A stretch of DNA of 64,000 bases from a bacterium (GTDB lineage: Bacteria; Verrucomicrobiota; Verrucomicrobiia; Chthoniobacterales; UBA6821), in the NCBI GenBank assembly GCA_021849805.1, contig JAJZSL010000004.1:51587-115586 (forward strand), read 5' to 3'. Below are positions 52,102-63,310 of the stretch, piece by piece. The position numbers and the translations under genes were made by a program. Below the pieces are notes generated by a model. The model was not told the origin of the DNA. It saw nothing but the letters and a program-made list of their open reading frames with translations, and made no database searches. Positions within the stretch are counted from its first letter, which is position 1. Each line of letters opens with the position of its first letter.

Positions 52102-53247
52102 ATGCAACGCCACTCCATTTATCTTTTGCTCCTCTCCGTTGTTGCGTTGATCGTGCTTGGAGTCGTGATGCTCTTTAGTACGAGTGCTTTTGCGCAAGAT
52201 AGCCACGGCGATATGTACTATTTTGTCAAAAAACAAATCTTTTGGCTCGGGATTGGGACAATCGCCTGTCTGCTTGCCTCCTTGGTCGATTATCACTGGT
52301 GGCAGCGCACGTGGATGTTTTGGTTTATCATAGCACTTTTCCTCTTAGCATGCTGCTTTCTGCCTCACCTTGGAATGCGTATTAATGGTTCTCGTCGTTG
52401 GTTGAATCTTCATGTGGCAGCTTTTCAACCTAGTGAACTTGGAAAAATCGCTTCTGTTTTCTTTATGGCGTGGTGGTTCTCACAAGAAGAATTGAAGGAA
52501 GGCCATTTCTTGGAGACATTTTTAATTCCTCTGGTAGTTTTAGCACTTCCCATGGGGCTCATCGGTGCTGAAGTTGACCTTGGAACAACGGCGCTTATTG
52601 GAGTAACAGCGCTTGGTATGATGTTTGTTGGTGGAACAAGAACTCTCTATCTCCTCTTGATGTTTGGAGGAGGGATGACTGGTCTCCTTGCAGTTATTCA
52701 CCTCATTCCTGAACGTGCTGCACGCATGATGACTTTTCTGCATCCCGAATCAGAGAAACTTGGTAAAGGCTTGCAACAATGGCAGGCTCTCATTGCTTTT
52801 GGTTCTGGAGGCATTGAAGGACTTGGATTAGGAGAGGGAAGGCAAAAAATGCTCTACCTCCCCTATGCTCATACTGATTTTATTTTCCCCATGATTGGCG
52901 AAGAGTTAGGGCTGAGAGCAACCTGGGGAGTGATTTTTTGCTATCTCCTTATTCTTCTTTGTGGTGGTCTCATTGCTGCAAGTGCACGGGATCGCTTTGG
53001 AAAGCTCTTAGCTACAGGATTACTGTTGCTCATCACCCTTCAAGCCATCATCAATATTGGAATGACTATTTCTTTTTTGCCTAATAAAGGAATGCCACTT
53101 CCCTTCATTAGTTATGGTGGAACCAATTTGGCAGCTTGTCTCTTCATGATTGGTATTTTAGTAAATATTCATCAACAAGGATTACCTTGCATACTTTCTG
53201 AGGAGCAATCAGTAGCTCTAGGTCAGAGAGCTATACCGCGTATTTAA
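52102..53247 (+). CDS. ftsW: Peptidoglycan polymerase FtsW (SEDS family)
   Basis: The 381-residue polytopic protein has the SEDS layout with about ten membrane segments. Marks include VMLFSTSAFAQ, GSRRWLNLHVAAFQPSELGK (the conserved loop with the catalytic-region residues), QWQALIAFGSGGIEGLGLGE and PLPFISYGGTNLAACLFMIG. It polymerises glycan strands with FtsI during division. murG follows after five bases. Confidence 0.94.
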   Translation: MQRHSIYLLLLSVVALIVLGVVMLFSTSAFAQDSHGDMYYFVKKQIFWLGIGTIACLLASLVDYHWWQRTWMFWFIIALFLLACCFLPHLGMRINGSRRWLNLHVAAFQPSELGKIASVFFMAWWFSQEELKEGHFLETFLIPLVVLALPMGLIGAEVDLGTTALIGVTALGMMFVGGTRTLYLLLMFGGGMTGLLAVIHLIPERAARMMTFLHPESEKLGKGLQQWQALIAFGSGGIEGLGLGEGRQKMLYLPYAHTDFIFPMIGEELGLRATWGVIFCYLLILLCGGLIAASARDRFGKLLATGLLLLITLQAIINIGMTISFLPNKGMPLPFISYGGTNLAACLFMIGILVNIHQQGLPCILSEEQSVALGQRAIPRI

Positions 53248-53252
53248 TATTT

Positions 53253-54338
53253 ATGGGAAAACATTTCTTCATTGCTTGTGGTGGAACAGGAGGTCATCTC
53301 TTCCCTGGTCTTGCTGTTGCCGAAGTGCTGCATCAGCGAGGTCATGAAGTACTCTTGCTCGTTTCAGAAAAAGAAATTGATACTGTTGCACTGCATCATC
53401 ATCTTGAGTTTCGTATTGAAAAACTCCCTTCTATTGCCATGCCTTCGGGGTTTTCACCAGCATTTATCCGCTTTGTAGGTCGAACTTGGGAAAGCTTTTC
53501 CTATTGTAAAGAACTCTATCGACGCTATCGTCCTACTGCTGTGCTTGGCATGGGAGGTTTCACTTCGGCTGTTCCCGTTTTTGCTGCTCATCTCTTCAAC
53601 ATTCCTTCTTACATTCATGAATCTAACGCGATTGCCGGTAGAGCAAATCGATTAACAGCTCGTTGGGCAAAGAAGGTCTTACTTGGCTTTGAAGCTTCTG
53701 CTTCTTCTTTCACTAAAAATAGTTGGGAAGTGACTGGGACTCCTATAAGAAGAGAGCTCAAAGAACGCCTTCCCCGAGAGCAAGCACTAGCAAGGTTCAA
53801 GCTCTCTCCTGAGTATCAAACTATTTTAGTAATGGGAGGAAGTCAGGGAGCAGGGCCAATTAATCAACTTCTCTTTAAATCCGCTGCCTTGCTTAGAAAT
53901 TTCCCTCTACAACTCATTCATTTTACAGGAGAGCAGGATGATCATCTAGCAGCTGTCAACTATCAACGAGAAGGAATCGCTGCTTATGTTGCTGCTTTTC
54001 ATCATCACATGAATGAAGCTTATTGCGCTGCTGATATCGTGATTTCAAGAGCTGGTGCTGCTAGTTTGAGCGAAATATCATATTTCGGACTTCCCTCACT
54101 CCTGATCCCTTTTCCTTTTGCTGCCGAGAAACACCAACATCACAATGCTCATATTTTTCACCAGGCTGGAGCAGCTGAAGTTCTTGAAGAGTCCTCCATT
54201 ACTCCTCAACAACTAGTCCGCCTTCTTGTCAATTTACTTAGTGATTCTGAAAGGCGGGAGCGCATGGCTCGTGCCGCTAAGAAAATTTTACCTGCTGATG
54301 CTGCTCTGTCCGTGGCTAACAGCATTGAAGGAGTCTAG
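53253..54338 (+). CDS. murG: UDP-GlcNAc:lipid I transferase MurG
   Basis: The 361-residue GT28 enzyme has the N-terminal ACGGTGGHLFPGLAVAEVL, GMGGFTSAVPVFAAHL, HESNAIAGRANRLTARWAK, the second-lobe GGSQGAGPINQ (near residue 195), and SRAGAASLSEISYFGLPSLLIPFPFA at the UDP-GlcNAc site. It makes lipid II at the inner face of the membrane. It is the last gene of the cluster here; murC, murB, ftsQ, ftsA and ftsZ, which often follow, are absent from the window. Confidence 0.95.
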   Translation: MGKHFFIACGGTGGHLFPGLAVAEVLHQRGHEVLLLVSEKEIDTVALHHHLEFRIEKLPSIAMPSGFSPAFIRFVGRTWESFSYCKELYRRYRPTAVLGMGGFTSAVPVFAAHLFNIPSYIHESNAIAGRANRLTARWAKKVLLGFEASASSFTKNSWEVTGTPIRRELKERLPREQALARFKLSPEYQTILVMGGSQGAGPINQLLFKSAALLRNFPLQLIHFTGEQDDHLAAVNYQREGIAAYVAAFHHHMNEAYCAADIVISRAGAASLSEISYFGLPSLLIPFPFAAEKHQHHNAHIFHQAGAAEVLEESSITPQQLVRLLVNLLSDSERRERMARAAKKILPADAALSVANSIEGV

Positions 54339-54391
54339 ATAAGGGTTCTTTTTGAAATTTGTACGCTCTTCTCGGGCGTTTCATTGCCTAG

Positions 54392-55297
54392 CTATTGTTG
54401 AGATAGGGTTTTGTGATGTTTTTTGAAGTGATATCTTCTCAGAGGAGGACTTTTAGTTGCTCTGGAGCGTGTTTGAACGTAATGAACCATTTTTTTGACA
54501 ACGGGAATATTGAGTGCCCACGCTAGGAGATGAGCCGAATCACTAAAAAGCCGATTGCGATTGGGAGTTCCTAAAATCACGGTGATAACATCACGTCCCT
54601 GGTAAGATCCACTTGTAATCAAGCAATGCTTACTCTTATCGGTATACCCTGTTTTCATTCCATTACAGAAAGAATTATTCTGCATGGTGTGGTTGGTATT
54701 ATAGAGTAGAACAACACTCCCATCAGCGTAGCGGAAGGGATATGATTTCATGGCAATAATGGAACGTAGTTTTTCATTGTGGTAGAGAGCAAGGGCAAGC
54801 TTCGACATGTCTAAGGCTGTAGAGTACTGATTGGGTGCTGGCAATCCATTGGGGTTCACAAAGTGCGAAGAATGCGCTCCTAGTTCTTGAGCTCGCTGAT
54901 TCATCATGACCGCAAAATCCTCAATAGAACCAGCTTGGTCTCGTGCGAGTACACGAGCAGCATCATTAGCACTTTTAATAAGAAGAGCGTGAAGCAGTTC
55001 GTCACGAGTATAACTATCTCCTGGCTTTAGGTAGAGCATGCTCGGCTCTGTCTTTTCATCAATAGGCTCAATAACAATGCTGTGATTGAGATTCCCATGC
55101 TCAACAACAAGAAGAGCTGTTAGGATTTTTTGAGTGCTTCCAACGGGACGAGGTTCATTAGGATTTCTGGAGTAGAGAATGTTTCCACTATTAGCATCTA
55201 AAACAACAACAGAAGCTCCTTGAACGTTGGGTGGTGGAAACGTTTGAGCAGAGAGGGAGAAGGTTAAAAAAATGAAAAATAGAAAATAGTACTTCAT
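54392..55297 (-). CDS. D-alanyl-D-alanine carboxypeptidase (PBP5/DacA family)
   Basis: The 301-residue protein has a signal peptide (about residues 1-18) and the serine-peptidase S11 domain: STQK (Ser54, Lys57) in PVGSTQKILTALLV, SAN in LIKSANDAARVLA, and KTG in GMKTGYTDKSKHCL. It trims the terminal D-Ala from peptidoglycan stems. The C-terminal PBP5 beta domain is missing; a basic tail (KSPPLRRYHFKKHHK) takes its place. It converges on murG with 53 bases between. Confidence 0.92.
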   Translation of the reverse strand: MKYYFLFFIFLTFSLSAQTFPPPNVQGASVVVLDANSGNILYSRNPNEPRPVGSTQKILTALLVVEHGNLNHSIVIEPIDEKTEPSMLYLKPGDSYTRDELLHALLIKSANDAARVLARDQAGSIEDFAVMMNQRAQELGAHSSHFVNPNGLPAPNQYSTALDMSKLALALYHNEKLRSIIAMKSYPFRYADGSVVLLYNTNHTMQNNSFCNGMKTGYTDKSKHCLITSGSYQGRDVITVILGTPNRNRLFSDSAHLLAWALNIPVVKKMVHYVQTRSRATKSPPLRRYHFKKHHKTLSQQ

Positions 55298-55372
55298 GAG
55301 ATTTTCAAATCAGCGCTGGAAGTCATTTCATCGAATACCTGTTTTTGTATCCCTTGGGGAAGGGTTCTAATC

Positions 55373-56260
55373 CTAGGAGAGAATAAAATGTTCATATCCT
55401 TGAGTCAGTAATGTTGAAGGATCATGAGGAGGACCGATTTTTCCGAAAGAAGTAAGTAAGAGAGTTGGAAATTTTCTATTCCATGCTTTTTGAAGTTTTG
55501 GCCATGCTTGGGGAGCGATGGTAAGAAGCAACTCATAATCTTCGCCATCAGAAATAGCCTCCTTCATGCTACATCCTTGGTGACAGGGGAGATGATCCAG
55601 TTCTAGTTGAAAACTACAGTGGCTTGCACGAGCAAGTCGAGGAAGATCAGTTCCAAGACCATCACTCAAGTCCATCATGGCGTGCACTCCTTCTTGAGCT
55701 GCTAACCATTGTCCTTCAGAAAGGCGTGGCATAAAACGGAGGTGGCATCCACTTTGGAGGGCTCCTCCAAGTTTGCCAGTAACACAGATGAGATCACCTT
55801 CATGGGCTTGAGAGCGCAATGTTGAGCGTTTTCCTGGATAACCTGAGATCGAGACAGAGATAAACATAGTCTCTGGCGCTCGTGCTACTTCTCCTCCAAC
55901 AACAATAATATTAAAGGCACGAGCTGCTTTACCAAAGCCACGAGCAAGTTGAATCCATTCTTCTTTTTGGAGCGAAGAAGGAGCAGCAACAGTAATGAGT
56001 GCATGCTTTGGAGTGGCTCCCATCGCTGCAAAATCACTAATAGGTCGGCAAAATGCTTTCCATCCCACCTCAGTAAGGTGTGCTTGAGTGTTGAAATGAA
56101 TGCCTTCAATAGTGGCATCTGTTTTGAGTACAAGTGCATGATGCTCTGCTTTCCATTCTACAAGAGCACAATCATCGCCACTTCCCAGAAGAACCGAGGA
56201 GTCATGTACCGGAAGTTCTGCTCGAATTAAATCTAAGAGAAGATCTTCGCTCACAACCAT
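55373..56260 (-). CDS. thiL: Thiamine-monophosphate kinase ThiL
   Basis: The 295-residue enzyme has the N-terminal LGSGDDCALVEWKAEHHALV (near 22-41) and DATIEGIHFN, FAAMGATPKHALITVAAP, GGEVARAP and the ATP-site MDLSDGLGTDLPRLARAS. It phosphorylates thiamine monophosphate to the active diphosphate. Its start overlaps the end of the CPBP gene by ten bases, so the two are coupled. With thiG at 3.7 kb it shows that thiamine synthesis or salvage is present. Confidence 0.93.
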   Translation of the reverse strand: MVVSEDLLLDLIRAELPVHDSSVLLGSGDDCALVEWKAEHHALVLKTDATIEGIHFNTQAHLTEVGWKAFCRPISDFAAMGATPKHALITVAAPSSLQKEEWIQLARGFGKAARAFNIIVVGGEVARAPETMFISVSISGYPGKRSTLRSQAHEGDLICVTGKLGGALQSGCHLRFMPRLSEGQWLAAQEGVHAMMDLSDGLGTDLPRLARASHCSFQLELDHLPCHQGCSMKEAISDGEDYELLLTIAPQAWPKLQKAWNRKFPTLLLTSFGKIGPPHDPSTLLTQGYEHFILS

Positions 56261-57045
56261 CCTTTCTGAAATAAAAGAAGTATGAGGATGGAAATACTAT
56301 TAAAGGTAGCATGCACAAGAATATTAGCCCAAAGTGATCCTGTCTGCTCGTAGAGTAGACAAAGCATGACTGCTAAGAGTCCTAATCCCAGTATTGATGG
56401 GAGGTGGAGATGAACAACAGCAAAGAGAGCTGAAGTGAAGAGAATGGCAGGTAGACGTCCAATAAAGCGGCGCAAAACAGCATAGAGATAGCCACGAAAG
56501 AGAAACTCCTCTGCAAAGGGAGCTACAACAATAGCCATAATAATAATAGAAGCGCGTTCTCTAATGCTAGAATGTGTTAGAAAATAATCAACGACTGCTT
56601 GATTTTCATCATGAGGTTGAAAGAGAAGTTGAATCACTCCCTGACCAATCATGATAAGAGGGTAGGTCACCAATAACCAAAGAAGTGCTTTTTTAATGAT
56701 TCCAAGAGGATGAGCTGGTTTCAGTCCAAAAAGAATGATAGGGGAGAGATGTCGTAGGGATAAAAAAATGGAAATTCCCAGGACAATAAAAAAGTAAACG
56801 ATCCCATTAACAACAATCGTCGAAAGAGTAATATCGTGATCGTTATGAAAAGAAGTTATCATAAGGTAGAGAAACCACCCTATAAAAAAAATAGCTGCAA
56901 GGGCATCCCAGCCACTGAAGGGTTGTGTTTTTAGAATCGCTCTTGAAGAAACACGCTGAAGAAGCCATGCATAAAAGGCTAAAACAGCGCCGAAGAGAGC
57001 AATAATGACTATTATTTCTTTTGTTGAGCAATGGGAAGTCATCAT
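56251..57045 (-). CDS. CPBP family intramembrane glutamic endopeptidase
   Basis: The 264-residue membrane protein has the CPBP (Rce1-like, ABI) motifs: EEFLFRGYLYAVLRRF (motif 1 with EE and R), FTSALFAVVHLHLPS (motif 2 with F and H) and WANILVHATFNSISIL (the last His and Asn). About seven membrane segments are seen. Homologues cleave membrane proteins or process peptides. The frame can also start at a TTG at 57144, adding a Ser/Pro-rich piece; ATG 57045 is preferred because the first membrane helix starts soon after. The thiL gene overlaps its end. Confidence 0.85.
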   Translation of the reverse strand: MMTSHCSTKEIIVIIALFGAVLAFYAWLLQRVSSRAILKTQPFSGWDALAAIFFIGWFLYLMITSFHNDHDITLSTIVVNGIVYFFIVLGISIFLSLRHLSPIILFGLKPAHPLGIIKKALLWLLVTYPLIMIGQGVIQLLFQPHDENQAVVDYFLTHSSIRERASIIIMAIVVAPFAEEFLFRGYLYAVLRRFIGRLPAILFTSALFAVVHLHLPSILGLGLLAVMLCLLYEQTGSLWANILVHATFNSISILILLLFQKGWL

Positions 57046-57526
57046 GATGAAGAAAGAGCAAGTAAGAGAAATGTTCGATTTTTGAGAAAGGGGAGACGGT
57101 GATGATGGAGAAAAGTTTTTATAGCAGGGAAGCCTTTTTTCCAAACTCGAAATCGAGAATATTCAACATCGTAGTGCTAGAGTTTCTTTTAATAATAGCA
57201 GCATGATAGAGGTCTTCTCTTTTACTATAGTCTATTAAACTGAAAAAGGCATATCATCAGCATGCTCTTTTTCCCTAGGACTGTGTTCTCAAATCTTGTG
57301 TTATCGTTGGATAGAGCAAGATTTTCGGCCCTTCTCCTAAGAAAAAATTTCTCTGCTCCTAATGTGTTTTTTTCAATTTAATACACTTATAAAAAGCAGT
57401 TCATGACTTTTGGAAGAGTGGGTAAAAATCGTGTGAATAACTTGTCAATAAATGGGAATGGATAGGATAAATATTTCTCTTTTTACTAAGCTAGCTTATT
57501 GTTCTTCTGCCAATTAATAGAAAATA
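57046..57526. other. Non-coding stretch between the divergent CPBP and rsmA genes
   Basis: About 480 AT-rich bases. The only structured item I see is the DnaA-box-like motif at 57432-57445. Promoters for both flanking operons must be here, but no clear -35/-10 pair stands out. Confidence 0.45.
57432..57445 (+). promoter_or_regulatory. DnaA-box-like motif, second copy, upstream of rsmA
   Basis: The 14 bases TGTGAATAACTTGT are identical to those at 41980-41993, with similar flanks (TAAAAAT before, ATAAATGGGA after). It starts 95 bases before the rsmA ATG. Confidence 0.45.
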
Positions 57527-58885
57527 ATGACCAAAATAGCTTTGCGTGCACGCCTTGGAGATTTGGGTATTCATCCTAGTAAAATGCTGGGTCAAAATTT
57601 TCTCTTAGATACAAATTTAGCTCGAGCTATTGTTGCTGATCTTTCTCCAAGAGAAGGTGATCATTTAGTTGAAATAGGATCTGGTATGGGAGCACTCACA
57701 GAACATCTTTGCTCTTCTCCTGCCACGCAGATTACACTCATTGAGCGTGACTATCGTTTGATTGCTGAATTAAAAGAACGTTATGAAAGCTCACGAGTTC
57801 GTGTGATTGCAGGTGATGCTGCAAAGATTGACCTGCGAGAACTCTATGGAAATGGCTCTATTAAAGTCATTGGTAATCTTCCCTACAGTGCATCGACAGC
57901 CATCATTGAACATTTTACAAAAGCTCTCTCTCCCGCTTCTAGCCTTGTTTTCATGTTGCAGCTTGAAGTAGCAGAACGCTTGCTTGCCTCCCCAGGAGAT
58001 AAGGATTATGGAGCTCTTACTCTATTATTGGGACGTCGCTGGAAGGTTGAGAAAAAACGTCTTGTGCCTCCTGATGTTTTTTGGCCACGGCCTCGTGTTC
58101 ACTCTGCTGTAGTAAAAATCACTCCTCGTCCCATTGCTGAAATTCAATACTGTGATGAAACAATTTTTTGCAATCTTGTCCGTCTTGGATTTTCTTCACG
58201 ACGTAAACAACTTGCTTCACAATTGAGAATGCCTGCTTCTTCTTGGACGGAGTTTACTACTAATATCGGTAAAAAGAGCACTATCCGTGCAGAAAATCTG
58301 AGCCTCGATGATTGGGCCTCTCTCACAAAGTTCATGACCTCTCCTTCTTCTTGCTCCTCAAAAGAATTTCTCGATGTCGTCGATGAAAATGATCAAGTAC
58401 TCTCTTCTCAACAGAGAGAGGATGTTCATGTGAATAAGTTGATGCATCGAGCTATTCATCTTTGGATTTTCAATGCACAAGGTGAACTTTTTTTACAAAA
58501 GCGATCTTATTGGAAGAAATATGATCCAGGTCTTTGGTGCTCCAGCGTGGCAGGACATGTGATGACTGGTGAAAGTTATGAAGAAGCTGCTTGGCGAGAG
58601 CTAGAAGAAGAACTAGGAATCCATATTCCTTTGATTCCATTTCACTATCTTCCTGCTTCTCGAAGTACTTCAGAAGAACATGTGCTCTGCTTTCTAGGAA
58701 AAGCAGAGGGCCCTTTCCATTTACAAGCAGAAGAAATCGAAACAGGAGCTTTTTTCCCAATAAAAGTAATAAAACAATGGATTGCTAACGCTCCCCAGGA
58801 ACAAACTCCCATTTTTAAAATGATAGCAAGAGATTTCTTAGATGAGTCAAAAATAGCCGCCCTCTTAAAAAATGAGTCGAATTGA
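57527..58885 (+). CDS. rsmA: 16S rRNA dimethyladenosine transferase RsmA (KsgA) fused to a Nudix hydrolase domain
   Basis: Residues 1 to about 268 are RsmA: HPSKMLGQNFLLDTNLARAI, the SAM site VEIGSGMGALTEHL (near 49), and the catalytic GNLPYSAS (near 116). It dimethylates two adjacent adenines near the 3' end of 16S rRNA. Residues about 280-452 are a separate Nudix domain: FLDVVDENDQVLSS, then the Nudix box from GHVMTGE through REL and EELGI (about 342-364). The Nudix part resembles the YfcD/isopentenyl-diphosphate isomerase branch. One continuous frame with no internal stop or homopolymer joins the two. Its substrate is unknown. dnaK follows on the same strand after 117 bases. Confidence 0.92.
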   Translation: MTKIALRARLGDLGIHPSKMLGQNFLLDTNLARAIVADLSPREGDHLVEIGSGMGALTEHLCSSPATQITLIERDYRLIAELKERYESSRVRVIAGDAAKIDLRELYGNGSIKVIGNLPYSASTAIIEHFTKALSPASSLVFMLQLEVAERLLASPGDKDYGALTLLLGRRWKVEKKRLVPPDVFWPRPRVHSAVVKITPRPIAEIQYCDETIFCNLVRLGFSSRRKQLASQLRMPASSWTEFTTNIGKKSTIRAENLSLDDWASLTKFMTSPSSCSSKEFLDVVDENDQVLSSQQREDVHVNKLMHRAIHLWIFNAQGELFLQKRSYWKKYDPGLWCSSVAGHVMTGESYEEAAWRELEEELGIHIPLIPFHYLPASRSTSEEHVLCFLGKAEGPFHLQAEEIETGAFFPIKVIKQWIANAPQEQTPIFKMIARDFLDESKIAALLKNESN

Positions 58886-59002
58886 CTCAATTTCTTCTCT
58901 TAAAAAATTTCGGGTTCAGTTTTTGAGTTGCTTATCTCTTTGATAAAAAGAGGAATGTCAAAAAAATTAAAAATTGGCATAAGATTTGCTACAACTAGTG
59001 GC

Positions 59003-60937
59003 ATGTCTACAATATCACGAAAAATATTAGGAATTGACTTGGGAACCACAAACTCCTGCATGTCGGTGATGGAGGGAACGGAACCTGTAGTCCTAGAAAA
59101 TTCAGAGGGTGCTCGTACGACTCCTTCTGTTGTTGCTTTTACAAAAAGTGGAGAACGCCTTGTTGGTCAAGCAGCCAAACGTCAAGCGATCACCAATGCT
59201 CAGAACACGATTGCTTCAGTGAAGCGTTTTATGGGAATGAAGTATGACGAAGTTCGTGGAGAGCAAGATCGTGTTCCCTATAAGTTGGTCAAGGCGGCCA
59301 ACGGTGATGTCCACATACAAGTTGAAGTAGAAGGAAAGCCTAAGACCTTTTCTCCACCAGAAATTTCAGCAATGATTCTCTCAAAGCTAAAGGCTGATGC
59401 TGAAGCAAAATTAGGAGAAAAAATAACCCAAGCAGTTATTACTGTTCCAGCCTATTTTAACGACTCCCAACGCAATGCAACCAAAGACGCTGGAAAGATA
59501 GCTGGGTTGGAAGTTCTCCGAATTATCAATGAGCCAACAGCAGCATCACTAGCCTATGGACTCGAGAAAGAGAAAGATGAAAAGATTGCTGTTTACGATT
59601 TAGGAGGAGGGACTTTTGATATTTCAGCTCTTGAACTAGGTGATGGAGTTTTTGAAGTTCGAGGAACCAATGGTGATACTCATCTTGGTGGTGATGATTG
59701 GGATTATCGAATCATGGATTGGATTATTAAGGAATTCCAACAGGAATCGGGAATTGATCTTGCTAAACAGCCAGATGCGGTGCAGCGGATTAAAGAAGAG
59801 TCAGAAAAAGCAAAAATTGCACTCTCTTCTACTCAAGAGTATGAGGTTAATCTTCCTTTTATTACAGCAGATGCATCGGGCCCTAAGCATATTCAGAAAA
59901 AGTTGAGTCGCTCTAAACTCGAGCAACTTACTGATGATTTGTTTCAAAGAACAATGAAGCCAGTGAAGGAGTGTCTAAAGGATGCAGGTTGGAGTACAGG
60001 TGACATTAGTGAATTAGTGCTCGTAGGTGGCATGACTCGTATGCCCAAAGTCATTGATACAGCACGTAGTCTCATTGGGAAGGAGCCGCACAAAGGTGTC
60101 AATCCTGACGAAGTTGTTGCGATTGGAGCTGCTATTCAAGGTGGTGTCCTTCGCGGTGATGTCAAAGATGTATTACTGCTCGATGTAACGCCTCTCACGC
60201 TCTCTATTGAAACAGCTGGTGGTGTAGCAACAGCTATGATTCCTAGGAACACAACAATTCCAACCAAGAAATCTCAAACATTCTCAACGTACAGTGATAA
60301 TCAGCCAGGAGTTGAGATTAAAGTTTTACAAGGAGAGCGTCCTCTTGCTCGTGATAACAAACAGCTTGGTGTTTTCCATCTTGATGGAATTCCTCCAGCT
60401 CCTCGTGGGGTACCTCAAATTGAAGTTTCCTTTGATATCGATGCTAATGGTATTCTCAATGTAACAGCAAAAGATTTAGGTAGTGGTAAAGAGCAAAAAA
60501 TTTCCATTACCGGTTCCAGTGGTCTAAGTAAAGAGGAAGTAGAGCGCATGCAACGTGAAGCTGAGGCACATGCTGAGGAAGATAGAAAGGCAAAAGAGAA
60601 TATTGAAATTCGCAATAACGCTGACACGCTCGCCTATCAGTGTGAAAAGCAACTTACTGAATTAGGCGATAAAGTTGATGGCGCCTCGAAGAAGCAAATC
60701 GAAGAGGAGATTGCCGCTCTACGTGAAGCTCTGAAAGGTTCTGACATCGAAGCGATTAAGACCTCTTACGATAAACTTCAAACGAAGTTCCAGGAAATTA
60801 GCGCTGAACTTTACAAGAAGGCTTCTCAATCAACAGCTGATTCAACATCAGCATCCCAAAATAGCGAGTCTAAAAAGGAGGGAGATGTTGTCGATGCAGA
60901 ATTTGAAATAGTTGATGAGGAAAAGAAGAAAAAGTGA
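59003..60937 (+). CDS. dnaK: Chaperone protein DnaK (Hsp70)
   Basis: The 644-residue protein has the actin-like ATPase part with [17 protein letters not shown] at the start, [46 protein letters not shown] and [11 protein letters not shown], then the substrate-binding part ([37 protein letters not shown]) and a helical lid ending in [19 protein letters not shown] 59003 fits the family; ATG 58955, preceded by AGAGGA, would add 16 residues. grpE and dnaJ are not next to it, and groES-groEL follow. Confidence 0.97.
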   Translation: MSTISRKILGIDLGTTNSCMSVMEGTEPVVLENSEGARTTPSVVAFTKSGERLVGQAAKRQAITNAQNTIASVKRFMGMKYDEVRGEQDRVPYKLVKAANGDVHIQVEVEGKPKTFSPPEISAMILSKLKADAEAKLGEKITQAVITVPAYFNDSQRNATKDAGKIAGLEVLRIINEPTAASLAYGLEKEKDEKIAVYDLGGGTFDISALELGDGVFEVRGTNGDTHLGGDDWDYRIMDWIIKEFQQESGIDLAKQPDAVQRIKEESEKAKIALSSTQEYEVNLPFITADASGPKHIQKKLSRSKLEQLTDDLFQRTMKPVKECLKDAGWSTGDISELVLVGGMTRMPKVIDTARSLIGKEPHKGVNPDEVVAIGAAIQGGVLRGDVKDVLLLDVTPLTLSIETAGGVATAMIPRNTTIPTKKSQTFSTYSDNQPGVEIKVLQGERPLARDNKQLGVFHLDGIPPAPRGVPQIEVSFDIDANGILNVTAKDLGSGKEQKISITGSSGLSKEEVERMQREAEAHAEEDRKAKENIEIRNNADTLAYQCEKQLTELGDKVDGASKKQIEEEIAALREALKGSDIEAIKTSYDKLQTKFQEISAELYKKASQSTADSTSASQNSESKKEGDVVDAEFEIVDEEKKKK

Positions 60938-60975
60938 ACCTTTTCGATATAGAAAAACATAACAAAATTTTGATT

Positions 60976-60994
60976 AGCCACACAGAGTGTGGCT
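60976..60994. promoter_or_regulatory. Perfect inverted repeat between dnaK and groES
   Basis: AGCCACAC and GTGTGGCT are perfectly paired around the three-base centre AGA. It lies 38 bases after dnaK and 42 bases before the groES ATG. No T-run follows, so it is unlikely to be a terminator. It does not match the CIRCE operator (TTAGCACTC-N9-GAGTGCTAA). It could be an operator or mRNA processing hairpin. Confidence 0.5.
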
Positions 60995-61036
60995 CAAATG
61001 AACCAACAAGAAAACAAACACGGAGGTAACAAACAC

Positions 61037-61330
61037 ATGGCAGTAAATATCCAACCTCTCGGCGATCGCGTTCTAGTACAACCGATCGATGAGAAAGAAG
61101 TTAAAAAAGGTGGTATTATCATTCCTGATACCGCAAAGGAAAAACCACAAGAAGCAACAGTAGTTGCCCTAGGAACAGGTAAGCTTGATGATGAAGGTAA
61201 GAAAATTGCCTTTACCGTTAAGAAAGGGGACACTGTTCTTATTTCCAAATATGGTGGTACTGAAGTCAAAGTTGATGGTGAGTCCTACCTCATCATGCGC
61301 GAAGATGATATTCTTGGAATCATTGGTTAA
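61037..61330 (+). CDS. groES: Co-chaperonin GroES
   Basis: The 97-residue protein starts at ATG 61037, six bases after the strong Shine-Dalgarno GGAGGTAAC; the frame is open further up but that is leader. It has [20 protein letters not shown], the mobile loop with [13 protein letters not shown], and [20 protein letters not shown]. It caps GroEL. groEL follows 71 bases downstream, and the two are co-transcribed as usual. Confidence 0.97.
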   Translation: MAVNIQPLGDRVLVQPIDEKEVKKGGIIIPDTAKEKPQEATVVALGTGKLDDEGKKIAFTVKKGDTVLISKYGGTEVKVDGESYLIMREDDILGIIG

Positions 61331-61377
61331 ATTTTCCAGATTCAGTAAACATTAAGGAACCAATTTATCCTAATTAA

Positions 61378-63048
<1,671 letters not shown>

Positions 63049-63090
63049 GATAAGTAGCAAACGATTATTTCGTTTCATTAAGTTCATAAA

Positions 63091-63136
63091 GAAAGCCACG
63101 TCGCAAGACGTGGCTTTCTTGTCTTCTTTTTTTTCT
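63091..63136 (+). terminator. Strong intrinsic terminator after groEL
   Basis: A 12-bp perfect stem, GAAAGCCACGTC paired with GACGTGGCTTTC, closes a GCAA tetraloop (63091-63118). It is followed by TTGTCTTCTTTTTTTT. It starts 42 bases after the groEL stop codon. Confidence 0.93.
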
Positions 63137-63310
63137 AAAAAAAACATTCAATGCTCCAAGAGAAAGGAAAGCATACTTCTCTAACTCTGGTATATGAACA
63201 ATCAACGAATACTACCATGAATTGATAGGAGAGCTTCTCAATGCTGTTTCTACTCTTATTAGTATTGCCTCAGCAGTGAGAATACGATTGAATATAATTA
63301 TTTATTACTT

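Noticed and set aside
60938..61036. CIRCE operator before groES
   Set aside because: The inverted repeat present has different arms and a three-base centre instead of TTAGCACTC-N9-GAGTGCTAA.
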